From Pseudomonas sp. WS 5079 (GTDB lineage: Bacteria; Pseudomonadota; Gammaproteobacteria; Pseudomonadales; Pseudomonadaceae), in the NCBI RefSeq assembly GCF_012985465.1, contig NZ_JAAQWN010000019.1, positions 1 to 35,284 of the forward strand: a stretch of 35,284 nucleotides of DNA, written 5' to 3'. Below, piece by piece: positions 24,831 through 32,594 of this stretch. The translations under genes were made by a program, and so were the position numbers. The notes under the pieces are model-generated. The model did no database searches. It worked only from the letters and a program-made list of their open reading frames with translations, and was not told the origin of the DNA. How positions within the stretch are numbered: the first letter of the stretch is position 1; the number at the start of each line of letters is the position of its first letter.

Positions 24831-25643
24831 ATGCTCCCTTTGTCACCCAGTTTGCTACCCAGTCTCGCCGCCGCACTTTTGTATGCCGCTGCGACCCTCT
24901 ATCAGGGCACCCGCCTGGCCCAACGCGCCAGGGCGGACAAACGCCTGCTGGCCGGCCTCGGCGTGCTCGCCCTGGTGGCCCACGCTGCCAGCCTGTTCAC
25001 CCACCTGATGACGCCAGTGGGCCTGGGCCTGGATTTTTTCAGCGCCGCCAGCCTGATTGCCGCCGCGGTCATCGCCTTGACGCTGCTGGCCTGCGCGCGG
25101 ATCCCGGTGGAAAACCTGCTGTTGCTGCTCTTTCCCCTGGGCATGCTGACGGTGCTGCTGGCACAATTCGCCCCCACCGGCACGGTGCAGGTAATTGATG
25201 AAGAGCCGGGCATCCTCGCGCACATCCTGTTGTCGATCCTGGCCTACGGCATGTTTACCATCGCCGTGTTCCAGGCATTGCTGCTGCTCTTGCAGGACCA
25301 CCAGCTCAAGCACAAGCACCCTTCCGGGCTGATCAAGAACTTCCCGCCGCTGCAGACCATGGAAAGCCTGCTGTTCGGCTTTCTCTGGGCCGGCTGGACG
25401 CTGCTGTCGCTGTCGCTGATTTCCGGCTGGCTGTTCGTCGAGAACCTGTTCGCCCAGCACCTGGTGCACAAGACCCTGCTGGCATGCCTGGCCTGGGTGG
25501 TGTTCAGCGTACTGCTGTGGGGCCGCAATCGCCTGGGTTGGCGTGGGCACAAGGCAATCCGCTGGACCCTGGCCGGTTTCTGCCTGCTGATGCTGGCGTA
25601 TTTCGGCAGCAAGCTGGTTCGCGAATTCATCCTGCATATCTGA
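24831..25643 (+). CDS. ypjD: Inner membrane protein YpjD, CcsA/HemX-like
   Basis: The 270-aa product is a polytopic membrane protein with about eight hydrophobic segments, of the cytochrome c assembly (CcsA/CcmC-like) superfamily. LLLFPLGMLTVLLAQFAP, HILLSILAYGMFTIAVFQALLLL and the C-terminal HKTLLACLAWVVFS with RNRLGWRGHKAIRWTLAGF resemble the heme-handling core of the family, including conserved histidines. The direct role of YpjD is not firmly known. In enterobacteria it has been linked to magnesium or metal export together with its neighbour CorB. The start at 24831 follows CAGGA. It lies 12 bases upstream of corB and divergent from ffh, the same order as in E. coli. Confidence 0.88.
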   Translation: MLPLSPSLLPSLAAALLYAAATLYQGTRLAQRARADKRLLAGLGVLALVAHAASLFTHLMTPVGLGLDFFSAASLIAAAVIALTLLACARIPVENLLLLLFPLGMLTVLLAQFAPTGTVQVIDEEPGILAHILLSILAYGMFTIAVFQALLLLLQDHQLKHKHPSGLIKNFPPLQTMESLLFGFLWAGWTLLSLSLISGWLFVENLFAQHLVHKTLLACLAWVVFSVLLWGRNRLGWRGHKAIRWTLAGFCLLMLAYFGSKLVREFILHI

Positions 25644-25655
25644 CGGGCAGCGATT

Positions 25656-26894
25656 ATGGACAATTTGCCCCTGGAGCCGATGCTCGCCGTAGTCGCGCTG
25701 CTGGTCTTGTGGTCAGCGCTGTTTACCGCCATCGAAGCCGCCCAGCACCATTTGCTGGCCCTGCGCCCCGGTACACGCCAGGGCGACAAGGCCGCCGCCC
25801 GCCTCAGCTTCCCGCGCAATAGCCTGATCCTGTGCAATACCTTATGCCGCGCGGTGGTAGTGATTCTCTGCACCCTGCTGGCGCTTCATGCCTGGGCCGA
25901 AAACGGTCCCTGGCTCGGCTGGGTGATCTCCAGCGGGCTGCTGCTGGTGCTGGCCGATTACCTGCCGCGCACCCTCGCCACCCGCTACCCGCAGGCGGTG
26001 CTGGGGTTTGGCAATACGCTGCTGGGCGTGCCGCTGAAGATCCTCTACCCCTTGGCCTGGGTGCTCAATGGCCTCAGCCTGCTGTTGTTGCGCCCTTTCG
26101 CACGCAAGTCCGGGATCGTCAAGAAAAGCGACGAGCCACAGAGCGACCCGTCCGACGAGCAAGCGTCAGACGCGAACGATGACCCGACGTCAGGCATGCC
26201 GGGCATCCACGCCCTGGACAACATCACCGTCAATGACATCCTGGTGCCGCGCAGCGAAGTGGATGGCATTAACCTCGACGACCCTATCGAAGAGATCATC
26301 GAACAACTGCGCACCTCCCAGCGCACGCGGCTGCCGGTGTTCCACAGTGATATCAACCAGGTCGAGGCGGTGCTCAACACCCGGCAGATCCAGCACCTGC
26401 TGCCCGACGCCAGCCTGACCAAGGACGCCCTGCTCGCGGCCTGCCACGAGCCGTACTTCGTCCCGGAAAGCACGCCGCTGCAACTGCAACTGCTGAATTT
26501 CCACAAACAACAACGCCGCCTGGGCATGGTGGTGGACGAGTACGGTGAGGTGCTGGGCATCGTCACCCTGGAAGATATCCTGGAAGAGATCGTCGGCGAA
26601 TTCGAAAGCGAGCAGAGCCTGGACAACCCGCTGATCCAGCCCCAACCAGACGGCCGCTACGTGATTGACGGCGCCGTATCGATCCGCGAACTGAACAAAT
26701 GCCTGGGCTGGCACCTGCCCAGCGACGGCCCCAAGACCCTCAACGGCTTGGTGACCGAAGCGCTGGAGACCATTCCCGATTGCGCGGTGTGCGTGAAGAT
26801 CGGCCGTTATCGCCTGGAAATCCTCGAAACTGAAGACAACCGGGTGAGCAAGGTGTTGATCTGGCATATCGGCTCAGCGCCGATTGCTACCTAA
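25656..26894 (+). CDS. corB: CNNM/CorB-type (HlyC/CorC) transporter-associated membrane protein
   Basis: The 412-aa product has an N-terminal DUF21 (CNNM) membrane domain with three or four segments (to about 145). A variable acidic linker (150-180, rich in Asp and Ser) follows, then a pair of CBS domains (about 190-325: VNDILVPRSEVDGI, LGMVVDEYGEVLGIVTLEDILEEIVGE) and a C-terminal CorC_HlyC domain (335-412). CNNM/CorC proteins export Mg2+ or control its balance, with ATP bound by the CBS pair. The symbol follows the E. coli neighbour of ypjD (yfjD/corB). The two genes are almost certainly co-transcribed. Confidence 0.88.
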   Translation: MDNLPLEPMLAVVALLVLWSALFTAIEAAQHHLLALRPGTRQGDKAAARLSFPRNSLILCNTLCRAVVVILCTLLALHAWAENGPWLGWVISSGLLLVLADYLPRTLATRYPQAVLGFGNTLLGVPLKILYPLAWVLNGLSLLLLRPFARKSGIVKKSDEPQSDPSDEQASDANDDPTSGMPGIHALDNITVNDILVPRSEVDGINLDDPIEEIIEQLRTSQRTRLPVFHSDINQVEAVLNTRQIQHLLPDASLTKDALLAACHEPYFVPESTPLQLQLLNFHKQQRRLGMVVDEYGEVLGIVTLEDILEEIVGEFESEQSLDNPLIQPQPDGRYVIDGAVSIRELNKCLGWHLPSDGPKTLNGLVTEALETIPDCAVCVKIGRYRLEILETEDNRVSKVLIWHIGSAPIAT

Positions 26895-26911
26895 ATCCGA
26901 GAGCAGGCTTG

Positions 26912-26981
26912 TGTGGGAGCGGGCTTGCCCGCGATAGCATCACCTCAGTGTCACTGATACACCATCGCGGGCGAGCCCACA
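26912..26981. repeat. REPIN with a truncated right arm
   Basis: The left arm TGTGGGAGCGGGCTTGCCCG starts at 26912. The right arm reads ATCGCGGGCGAGCCCACATT, missing the CGCTC expected between GAGCC and CCACA. A degenerate extra arm, GAGCAGGCTTG, precedes it at 26901. Confidence 0.8.
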
Positions 26982-27018
26982 TTTGATCTTTCCAGCCCCA
27001 AAGACCGCGCTCCAGCCC

Positions 27019-27048
27019 TTGTTTGCAGCGCAAACCCCTTCCTATAAT
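27019..27048 (+). promoter_or_regulatory. Probable promoter of the MHS transporter gene
   Basis: TTGTTT (27019-27024) and a perfect TATAAT (27043-27048) are separated by 18 bases, on the coding strand and about 190 bases upstream of the start codon. Confidence 0.55.
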
Positions 27049-27235
27049 CAACCCCGCTTACCCAAGCCCCGCCCGACCGCGTGCTACCCGCACTGAGCGT
27101 GTCCAGGCACCGCGTCATCGTGTCTGACCGGTACTCGCTCCCATCCCGAGCCGACTCCGCGCACTGCCCTGATCCATGGGTGCAAGACCAATAATAATCC
27201 GCGCCAAAGGCGCAATGACCATCAGGGATACCTCA

Positions 27236-28546
27236 ATGAGCACCACCTATAACGAGGCCGCTCCCGCCGCCCCGACCAACTCGACCAGCCGCGTCGCGAC
27301 CGCGAGCATCATCGGCACCGCCATCGAGTTCTACGACTTCTATATCTACGCCACGGCCGCCGCGCTGGTGATCGGCCCGGTGTTCTTCCCGCAGAGCTCC
27401 GGCACCGCGCAGATGCTGGCGGCGTTCCTGACCTTCGGTATCGCGTTCATCGCCCGCCCCCTGGGCTCGGCGCTGTTCGGCCATTTCGGTGACCGGATCG
27501 GGCGCAAGTCGACGCTGGTCGCCTCATTGCTGCTGATGGGCGTGTGTACCACCCTGATCGGCCTGTTGCCGGGTTACGACAGCATCGGCGCCTGGGCACC
27601 GATCCTGCTGTGCGTGCTGCGTTTCGGCCAGGGCCTTGGCCTGGGTGGGGAATGGGGCGGCGCCGCACTGCTGGCCACCGAGAACGCGCCCAAGGGCAAG
27701 CGCGCCTGGTTCGGCATGTTCCCGCAACTGGGGCCTTCCATTGGCTTTTTGGCGGCCAACGGGCTGTTCCTGATCCTGGCGATGAACCTGGACGATGAGC
27801 AATTTCGCAGCTGGGGCTGGCGCATTCCGTTCCTGCTCAGCGCCGCGCTGGTGATGGTGGGCCTGTATGCGCGCCTCAAACTGCACGAAACCCCAGTGTT
27901 CGCCAACGCCGTGGCCAAGGAAAAACCGGTGAAAGTGCCGCTGGTCGAGCTGTTCAGCCAGCATTGGTTGCAGGTGCTGCTGGGCGCGGCGGCGATGGTG
28001 GTGTGCTATGCGCTGTTCTACATCACCACGGCGTTTTCCCTGAGTTACGGCGTGAGCACCCTGGGCTACAGCCGCGAAACCTTCCTCGCCCTGCTGTGCT
28101 TTGCCGTGCTGTTCATGGGCGCGGCCACCCCGCTGGCAGCCCTGGCCAGCGACCGTTATGGGCGCAAACCGGTGCTGATCGTCGGTGCGGTGCTGGCGAT
28201 TCTTTCAGGGTTCACCATGGAACCGTTGCTGACCCATGGCTCGACCTGGGCGGTGGCGCTGTTCCTGTGCCTGGAACTGTTCCTGATGGGCGTGACCTTT
28301 GCGCCGATGGGGGCGCTGTTGCCGGAACTGTTTCCGACACGCGTGCGTTATACCGGGGCGTCGGCGGCGTATAACCTGGGCGGGATCGTTGGCGCTTCGG
28401 CCGCACCGTTTTTCGCGACCAAACTGGTGGCGATGGGTGGGCTGAGTTATGTCGGCGGGTATGTGTCGGCGGCAGCGTTGCTTAGCTTGATTGCGGTGCT
28501 GTGCCTGAAAGAGACGCGGGATAACGATTTGAATAAAGTCGCCTGA
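27236..28546 (+). CDS. MFS transporter, metabolite:H+ symporter (MHS) family
   Basis: The 436-aa product has twelve predicted membrane segments and the MHS hallmarks: an early ASIIGTAIEFYDFYIYATAAAL first helix, the loop 2-3 motif GHFGDRIGRKSTL, GQGLGLGGEWGGAALLATENAP in helix 4, and a second-half SDRYGRKPVLI. MHS members (ProP, ShiA, KgtP, YhjE types) import organic acids, osmolytes or aromatic acids with protons. The substrate cannot be set from sequence, although the start of the protein resembles the YhjE/ShiA branch. The ATG at 27236 has AGGGA upstream; an in-frame extension to 27176 is unsupported. It is a single gene with its own promoter, followed by a REPIN. Confidence 0.88.
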   Translation: MSTTYNEAAPAAPTNSTSRVATASIIGTAIEFYDFYIYATAAALVIGPVFFPQSSGTAQMLAAFLTFGIAFIARPLGSALFGHFGDRIGRKSTLVASLLLMGVCTTLIGLLPGYDSIGAWAPILLCVLRFGQGLGLGGEWGGAALLATENAPKGKRAWFGMFPQLGPSIGFLAANGLFLILAMNLDDEQFRSWGWRIPFLLSAALVMVGLYARLKLHETPVFANAVAKEKPVKVPLVELFSQHWLQVLLGAAAMVVCYALFYITTAFSLSYGVSTLGYSRETFLALLCFAVLFMGAATPLAALASDRYGRKPVLIVGAVLAILSGFTMEPLLTHGSTWAVALFLCLELFLMGVTFAPMGALLPELFPTRVRYTGASAAYNLGGIVGASAAPFFATKLVAMGGLSYVGGYVSAAALLSLIAVLCLKETRDNDLNKVA

Positions 28547-28550
28547 TAGA

Positions 28551-28622
28551 CCGCTATCGCGGGCAAGCCCGCTCCCACATGTGCAATGCATTCCAATGTG
28601 GGAGCGGGCTTGCCCGCGATGC
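28551..28622. repeat. Compact REPIN between the MHS transporter and purT
   Basis: ATCGCGGGCAAGCCCGCTCC and its inverse GGAGCGGGCTTGCCCGCGAT enclose a loop of about 25 bases containing AATGCATTCCAATG. Both flanking genes end towards it, so it fills the convergent gap and probably shields both 3' ends. Confidence 0.9.
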
Positions 28623-28624
28623 TT

Positions 28625-29806
28625 TTACAGCTCTACAACCACCGCCTGGGAAGCACGGGTAGCCTTGGCCCGGGCAGCCTCGATCGACTCATCCCGCGCC
28701 AGCGCCACGCCCATGCGGCGCTGGCCATTCACTTCTGGCTTGCCGAACAGACGCAATGCCGTGTCCGGCTCGCTCAGGGCCGCGCCGAGGTTGGCGAACG
28801 CTGTCTGGGTCGACTGCCCTTCCACCAGGATCACCGCCGAAGCCGAAGGCCCGAACTGGCGGATCAACGGAATCGGCAAGCCCAGGATCGCCCGCGCATG
28901 CAGGGCAAACTGCGACAAGTCCTGAGAAATCAAGGTCACCAGGCCAGTGTCGTGGGGGCGCGGCGAGACTTCGCTGAACCACACCTGGTCGCCCTTGATA
29001 AACAGCTCGACACCAAACAGGCCACGGCCACCCAGGGCCTCGGTCACGGCTTTGGCGACGCGCTCGGATTCAGCCAGGGCCGCCGGGCTCATGGCCTGGG
29101 GCTGCCACGACTCCTGATAGTCACCCTTCTCCTGACGATGGCCCACAGGCGCGCAGAAGGTGGTGCCACCCACGTGACGCACGGTCAGCAGGGTGATTTC
29201 GTAATCAAAGTCGATAAACCCTTCGATGATCACCCGGCCCTTGCCGGCGCGGCCGCCTTCCTGGGCGTAGTCCCAGGCTTTCTGCACGTCATCGACGCTG
29301 CGCAACAGGCTTTGGCCCTTGCCCGACGAACTCATCACCGGCTTGACCACGCACGGGAAGCCCAGGTCTTCGACGGCCTTGCGATAGTCTTCCACGGTGT
29401 CGGCGAAGTGGTACGGCGAAGTCGGCAGGTCCAGCTCTTCAGCGGCCAGGCGGCGAATGCCTTCACGGTTCATGGTCAACAGCGCCGCGCGGGCGGTGGG
29501 GATCACGGTAAAGCCTTCAGCCTCCAGCTCCACCAGGGTGCCGGTGGCAATGGCTTCGATTTCCGGGACGATGAAGTGCGGTTTTTCCGCCTCGATCACC
29601 GCACGCAGGGCCGCGCCGTCGAGCATGTTGATCACGTGGCTGCGATGCGCCACCTGCATGGCCGGCGCGTTGGCGTAGCGATCCACGGCAATCACTTCAA
29701 CGCCCAGGCGTTGCAGTTCGATTACCACTTCCTTGCCCAGCTCACCGCAGCCACACATCAATACGCGGGTCGCGGTTGGCGACAATGGAGTTCCGATTCG
29801 GGTCAT
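28625..29806 (-). CDS. purT: Formate-dependent phosphoribosylglycinamide formyltransferase (GAR transformylase 2)
   Basis: PurT makes formyl-GAR from GAR, formate and ATP, the folate-independent route for the third step of purine synthesis. The 393-aa product is an ATP-grasp enzyme. The N-terminal VLMCGCGELGKEVVIELQRLG and DRYANAPAMQVAHRSHVINML are the PurT/PurK signatures. FPCVVKPVMSSSGKGQS is the ATP-grasp loop, and GVELFIKGDQVWFSEVSPRPHDTG carries the metal-binding Glu residues. GAGGA upstream sets the start at 29806. It lies downstream of a VUT-family gene on the same strand with a 69-base gap. Confidence 0.97.
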   Translation of the reverse strand: MTRIGTPLSPTATRVLMCGCGELGKEVVIELQRLGVEVIAVDRYANAPAMQVAHRSHVINMLDGAALRAVIEAEKPHFIVPEIEAIATGTLVELEAEGFTVIPTARAALLTMNREGIRRLAAEELDLPTSPYHFADTVEDYRKAVEDLGFPCVVKPVMSSSGKGQSLLRSVDDVQKAWDYAQEGGRAGKGRVIIEGFIDFDYEITLLTVRHVGGTTFCAPVGHRQEKGDYQESWQPQAMSPAALAESERVAKAVTEALGGRGLFGVELFIKGDQVWFSEVSPRPHDTGLVTLISQDLSQFALHARAILGLPIPLIRQFGPSASAVILVEGQSTQTAFANLGAALSEPDTALRLFGKPEVNGQRRMGVALARDESIEAARAKATRASQAVVVEL

Positions 29807-29875
29807 CTCAGGTCCTCAGGGGAGCGGATCAGGGGGAGAAAGGCCGGCATTTTACATGAACGGCGGGCATTGGCC

Positions 29876-30343
29876 TCAGTTAGCGACACGCTGGCGCCGC
29901 AAACGCCAGGCCATGGCCAGCCACACCACGGTGACCCCGGCAAATTTCGAGGCCAGGGCGGTGCCGACCACAGCGGGCGTCAACGCGCCGATCAGGCCAA
30001 AAAAGATAAAGGTATCGAGGGGAATGCTCAGTGCCGAACTTATCCACAGCCGGTCGTGCAATGGGCGCTTGGTGATGCTGAAGACCAGCCAGTCGATGCA
30101 CTCGGACACCGCGAACGCCGTGGCGCTGGCCAGGGCGATGGACGGATCGGAGGTGATATAGGACAGCGCCAGCGCCGCGAGCATGGCGATGATCGCCCCG
30201 TGGCCGAAGCGCGTTTGCACCATGTCCCGCAGGATAAACACCAGGCCACCCCAGGCGGACCAGATGACATCCAGGTGCGGGGCGGTGGAAAAGGCGAAGT
30301 TGATCAGCACGACGCTGCTGATATAGGCGATCAGGAAGAGCAT
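29876..30343 (-). CDS. VUT-family (Vut_1/DUF165-type) membrane transporter
   Basis: The 155-aa product has about five membrane segments. It carries family features: an early VVLINFAF, a central HLDVIWSAWGGLVFILRDMVQ, and SATAFAVSECIDWLVFSITKRPLHDRLWISSALSIPLDTFIFF. The Vut_1 family includes YhhQ, the preQ0/queuosine-precursor transporter of E. coli. This copy is shorter than YhhQ (221 aa), and the short Pseudomonas version has no proven substrate. The ribosome binding site is weak. It precedes purT and could share a transcript, possibly linked to purine or 7-deazaguanine economy, which is inference only. Confidence 0.75.
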   Translation of the reverse strand: MLFLIAYISSVVLINFAFSTAPHLDVIWSAWGGLVFILRDMVQTRFGHGAIIAMLAALALSYITSDPSIALASATAFAVSECIDWLVFSITKRPLHDRLWISSALSIPLDTFIFFGLIGALTPAVVGTALASKFAGVTVVWLAMAWRLRRQRVAN

Positions 30344-30411
30344 GGGGCGAGGGACCTGTGGGCAAGGGGCACAGGGTACTGCACATTTGGAAATATGTCG
30401 TCTGGGCGGGT

Positions 30412-30486
30412 CTCATCGCGGGCAAGCCCGCTCCCACCTGTTGAAATGCATTCCAATGTGGGAGCTGGCTTGCCTGCGATAGCGGT
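30412..30486. repeat. REPIN between the VUT and DUF1289 genes
   Basis: TCGCGGGCAAGCCCGCTCCC and the inverse arm GGGAGCTGGCTTGCCTGCGA enclose a loop of about 26 bases. The right arm has T substitutions (GCTGG, GCCTG) that break perfect pairing. The loop shares AATGCATTCCAATG with the REPIN at 28551-28622. Confidence 0.88.
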
Positions 30487-30489
30487 GGT

Positions 30490-30705
30490 TCAGGCGCCAG
30501 ACTTTCCGGGAATCATCCACAACACCCCACTGGCCTTCGCCCGCTCATGACACAGCCCCAGCACCACCCGGCGCTCGGCGTTGTCCATGCGGCTCCAACG
30601 GGTGATTTCGTCGACATTGCGCTGGCAACCGGTGCAGATATCGTCGTCATCCAGGGCACAAATACTCACGCAGGGCGAGGCGACGGGGCGTTCAACCGGG
30701 TTCAT
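30490..30705 (-). CDS. DUF1289 domain-containing protein
   Basis: The 71-aa product contains the DUF1289 core SPCVSICALDDDDICTGCQRN (four cysteines in CxxxC and CxxC) followed by DEITRWSRMDNAERRVVL. The cysteines suggest a metal or Fe-S site, and no function is established. Its ATG overlaps the stop codon of the gamma-carbonic anhydrase gene (ATGA at 30705-30702), so the two are translationally coupled. Members are common in proteobacteria and often sit beside small metabolic enzymes, as here. Confidence 0.88.
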   Translation of the reverse strand: MNPVERPVASPCVSICALDDDDICTGCQRNVDEITRWSRMDNAERRVVLGLCHERAKASGVLWMIPGKSGA

Positions 30706-31226
30706 TCCGGCTGCTCGAGCAGATCACGGGCATAGCGCTGGGCGTTGTGCACATAGTGCGCAGCGCTGGCTTCAAGCATCCTCTTCTGCTGCTCGGTCAA
30801 CTCCCGTACCACCTTGCCAGGCGAGCCCATGACCAGCGAGCCATCGGGGATTTCCTTGCCCTCGCCGATCAACGAATTGGCGCCGATGATGCAGTGCCGG
30901 CCAATCTTGGCGCCGTTGAGGATCACCGCATTGATGCCAATCAGGCTGTAGTCGCCGACGGTGCAGCCATGCAGCATGGCGTTATGCCCAACCGTCACAC
31001 CGGTGCCCAGGGTCAGCGGGTAGCCCATGTCGGTGTGCATCACGCTGCCGTCCTGCACGTTGCTGTTCTTGCCGATCAGGATCAGCTCGTTGTCGCCACG
31101 CAACACCGCGTTGAACCAGACGTTGGCGCCCTCCTCGAGCTTGACCTTGCCTACCAGCGTGGCATTGGGAGCCACCCAGCTGTGTGGATGGGTCTCGACA
31201 CGGGCATCGCCCAGGCGGTATTTCAT
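30702..31226 (-). CDS. Gamma-carbonic anhydrase family protein (YrdA/PaaY-like)
   Basis: The 174-aa product is a left-handed beta-helix hexapeptide-repeat protein with the three metal-binding histidines of the gamma class: His64 (SVMHTDMGYP), His81 (TVGHNAM) and His86 (MLHGCTVG). The early NVWFNAVLRGDNELILIGKNSNVQDG is also typical. Such proteins may hydrate CO2 or act as thioesterases (PaaY), and for many no activity has been shown. GAGGGAAG upstream fixes the start. It lies between a CoA-pyrophosphatase gene (35-base gap) and DUF1289 (4-base overlap) in a three-gene operon. Confidence 0.92.
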   Translation of the reverse strand: MKYRLGDARVETHPHSWVAPNATLVGKVKLEEGANVWFNAVLRGDNELILIGKNSNVQDGSVMHTDMGYPLTLGTGVTVGHNAMLHGCTVGDYSLIGINAVILNGAKIGRHCIIGANSLIGEGKEIPDGSLVMGSPGKVVRELTEQQKRMLEASAAHYVHNAQRYARDLLEQPE

Positions 31227-31261
31227 GGTCTTCCCTCACGGCTTGCCATTCAAACGATGGC

Positions 31262-31864
31262 TTAAGTATTGATAAAGCTTTTCGGCGGACGGTGCAGGCT
31301 GATGTCGGCATCGTCATAGAGCAGGTTGATCAACTCGACGATCATGATCGCCGTCAGGCCCCAGATCTTGTATTCACCAAACCGATAGCTGGGCACATAC
31401 CAACTGCGGCCCTGGTAATCGATGCGATGGGTGTGCTCGCGCGGGTCCTGGCGGAAAAACTCCAGGGGCACGCTGAACACGGCGGCAATCTCGGCGTCGT
31501 TGGCCAGGTACTCGACGTAATCGGGGATCACCCCCACATAGGGGGTCACGCGGATGCCGTGCAGGGAGATCAGGGGGCTCAAGGGCCCGATCACTTCCAC
31601 CAGGCCCGGTGGCAGGCCGATTTCTTCTTCGGCCTCGCGCAACGCGGTGAACACCAGGTCGGGGTCTTCGGGGTCGCGGCGCCCACCCGGGAACGCCACT
31701 TCGCCGCCATGGGTCGACAGGCCGCTGGCACGCAGGGTCAGGATCAGCTCGGGTTCGTCACTGCGGGTAATCGGCACCAGCACCGCGGCCTCGGGGAAAC
31801 GTCCGTCAGTTTCCAGCGTGCGTGGCGTGTGATTGCTTACCCGGCGAAGTAGCTCGTCCAGCAT
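31262..31864 (-). CDS. CoA pyrophosphatase, NUDIX superfamily (NudL-like)
   Basis: The 200-aa product matches the NudL/YeaB group, which cleaves CoA and its derivatives to 4'-phosphopantetheine products and 3',5'-ADP. The family motif LRASGLSTHGGEVAFPGGRRDP is followed by the NUDIX helix ALREAEEEIGLPPG carrying the metal-binding Glu residues, and then LSPLISLHGIRVTPYVG. The start at 31864 (MLDELLRRV) is the only sensible one. It is first in the operon with the gamma-carbonic anhydrase and DUF1289 genes and is divergent from a second NUDIX gene. Confidence 0.88.
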   Translation of the reverse strand: MLDELLRRVSNHTPRTLETDGRFPEAAVLVPITRSDEPELILTLRASGLSTHGGEVAFPGGRRDPEDPDLVFTALREAEEEIGLPPGLVEVIGPLSPLISLHGIRVTPYVGVIPDYVEYLANDAEIAAVFSVPLEFFRQDPREHTHRIDYQGRSWYVPSYRFGEYKIWGLTAIMIVELINLLYDDADISLHRPPKSFINT

Positions 31865-32010
31865 GAGTCATCTCGATCTGTTGGCTACCTTGCATCATGC
31901 ACCAAAGCGTACGGGTGCCCAACCCCAAAACCCCGGCGGTGTCGCTAAACGACAACTTGCAGGCCACTGCCCTGCACGCCAAGATAGGCGCAGTCCCCAG
32001 GAACCCAAGC

Positions 32011-32559
32011 ATGAACTTCTGCAGCCAGTGCGGTAAACCGGTCACCCAGCGCATTCCCGAAGGCGATACACGCCTGCGTTATGTGTGCGACCACTGTCAG
32101 ACCATTCACTATCAGAATCCCAATATCGTCGCCGGCACCCTGCCCGTCTGGGGCAATCAGGTGCTGTTATGCCGGCGCGCCATCGAGCCGCGCCTGGGCT
32201 ACTGGACCCTGCCTGCAGGCTTTATGGAAAACGGCGAGACCGTCGAACAGGGCGCCCTGCGCGAAACCCTGGAGGAGGCCTGCGCCAGGGTGCGCAACCT
32301 GAGTATCTACACGCTGATCGACGTACCGCACATCAGCCAGGTGCATATCTTCTACCGCGCCGAACTGGTCGACCTGGACTTTGCCGCCGGCCCCGAGAGC
32401 CTGGAAGTCCGACTGTTCGATGAAGCGGACATCCCTTGGTCCGAGCTGGCTTTCCGCACGGTCAGGCGTACCTTAGAATGCTTTTTTGCCGACCGTCGGC
32501 AACAGGTGTTTCCCGTGCGCAGCGAATCGGTGCCACCCTTGACTCAGCCTGCACAATAA
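32011..32559 (+). CDS. NUDIX hydrolase with N-terminal zinc ribbon
   Basis: The 182-aa product begins MNFCSQCGKPV and has two CxxC pairs (FCSQCG, VCDHCQ) that should bind zinc (Nudix_N_2 type). The NUDIX box is GFMENGETVEQGALRETLEE, with the Arg-Glu and Glu-Glu metal residues present. Related zinc-ribbon NUDIX proteins act on FAD, ADP-ribose or NAD-type substrates, but which one applies cannot be told. The ATG at 32011 is chosen because AGGA lies 10 bases upstream and the zinc ribbon begins right there; an extension to 31897 has no domain support. It is divergent from the nudL-like gene and 35 bases upstream of the L,D-transpeptidase gene. Confidence 0.88.
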   Translation: MNFCSQCGKPVTQRIPEGDTRLRYVCDHCQTIHYQNPNIVAGTLPVWGNQVLLCRRAIEPRLGYWTLPAGFMENGETVEQGALRETLEEACARVRNLSIYTLIDVPHISQVHIFYRAELVDLDFAAGPESLEVRLFDEADIPWSELAFRTVRRTLECFFADRRQQVFPVRSESVPPLTQPAQ

Positions 32560-32594
32560 CAATCGAAGGTCACCTTCAAAGGGATATCGCTTCA

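Larger units (their letters stand above)
26895..27235. other. Intergenic region between corB and the MHS transporter
   Basis: This 341-base gap has three visible parts: a REP pair (26912-26981), a probable promoter (27019-27048), and a leader of about 180 bases leading to the transporter start. The leader is C-rich, with an A-rich AATAATAAT at 27190-27198. No credible gene is seen in it. There is no clear corB terminator other than the REP. Confidence 0.6.

Noticed and set aside
28586..30550. 654-codon plus-strand frame across purT and the VUT gene
   Set aside because: It runs through two well-supported minus-strand genes and two REPINs; the translation is typical of reverse-strand GC bias.
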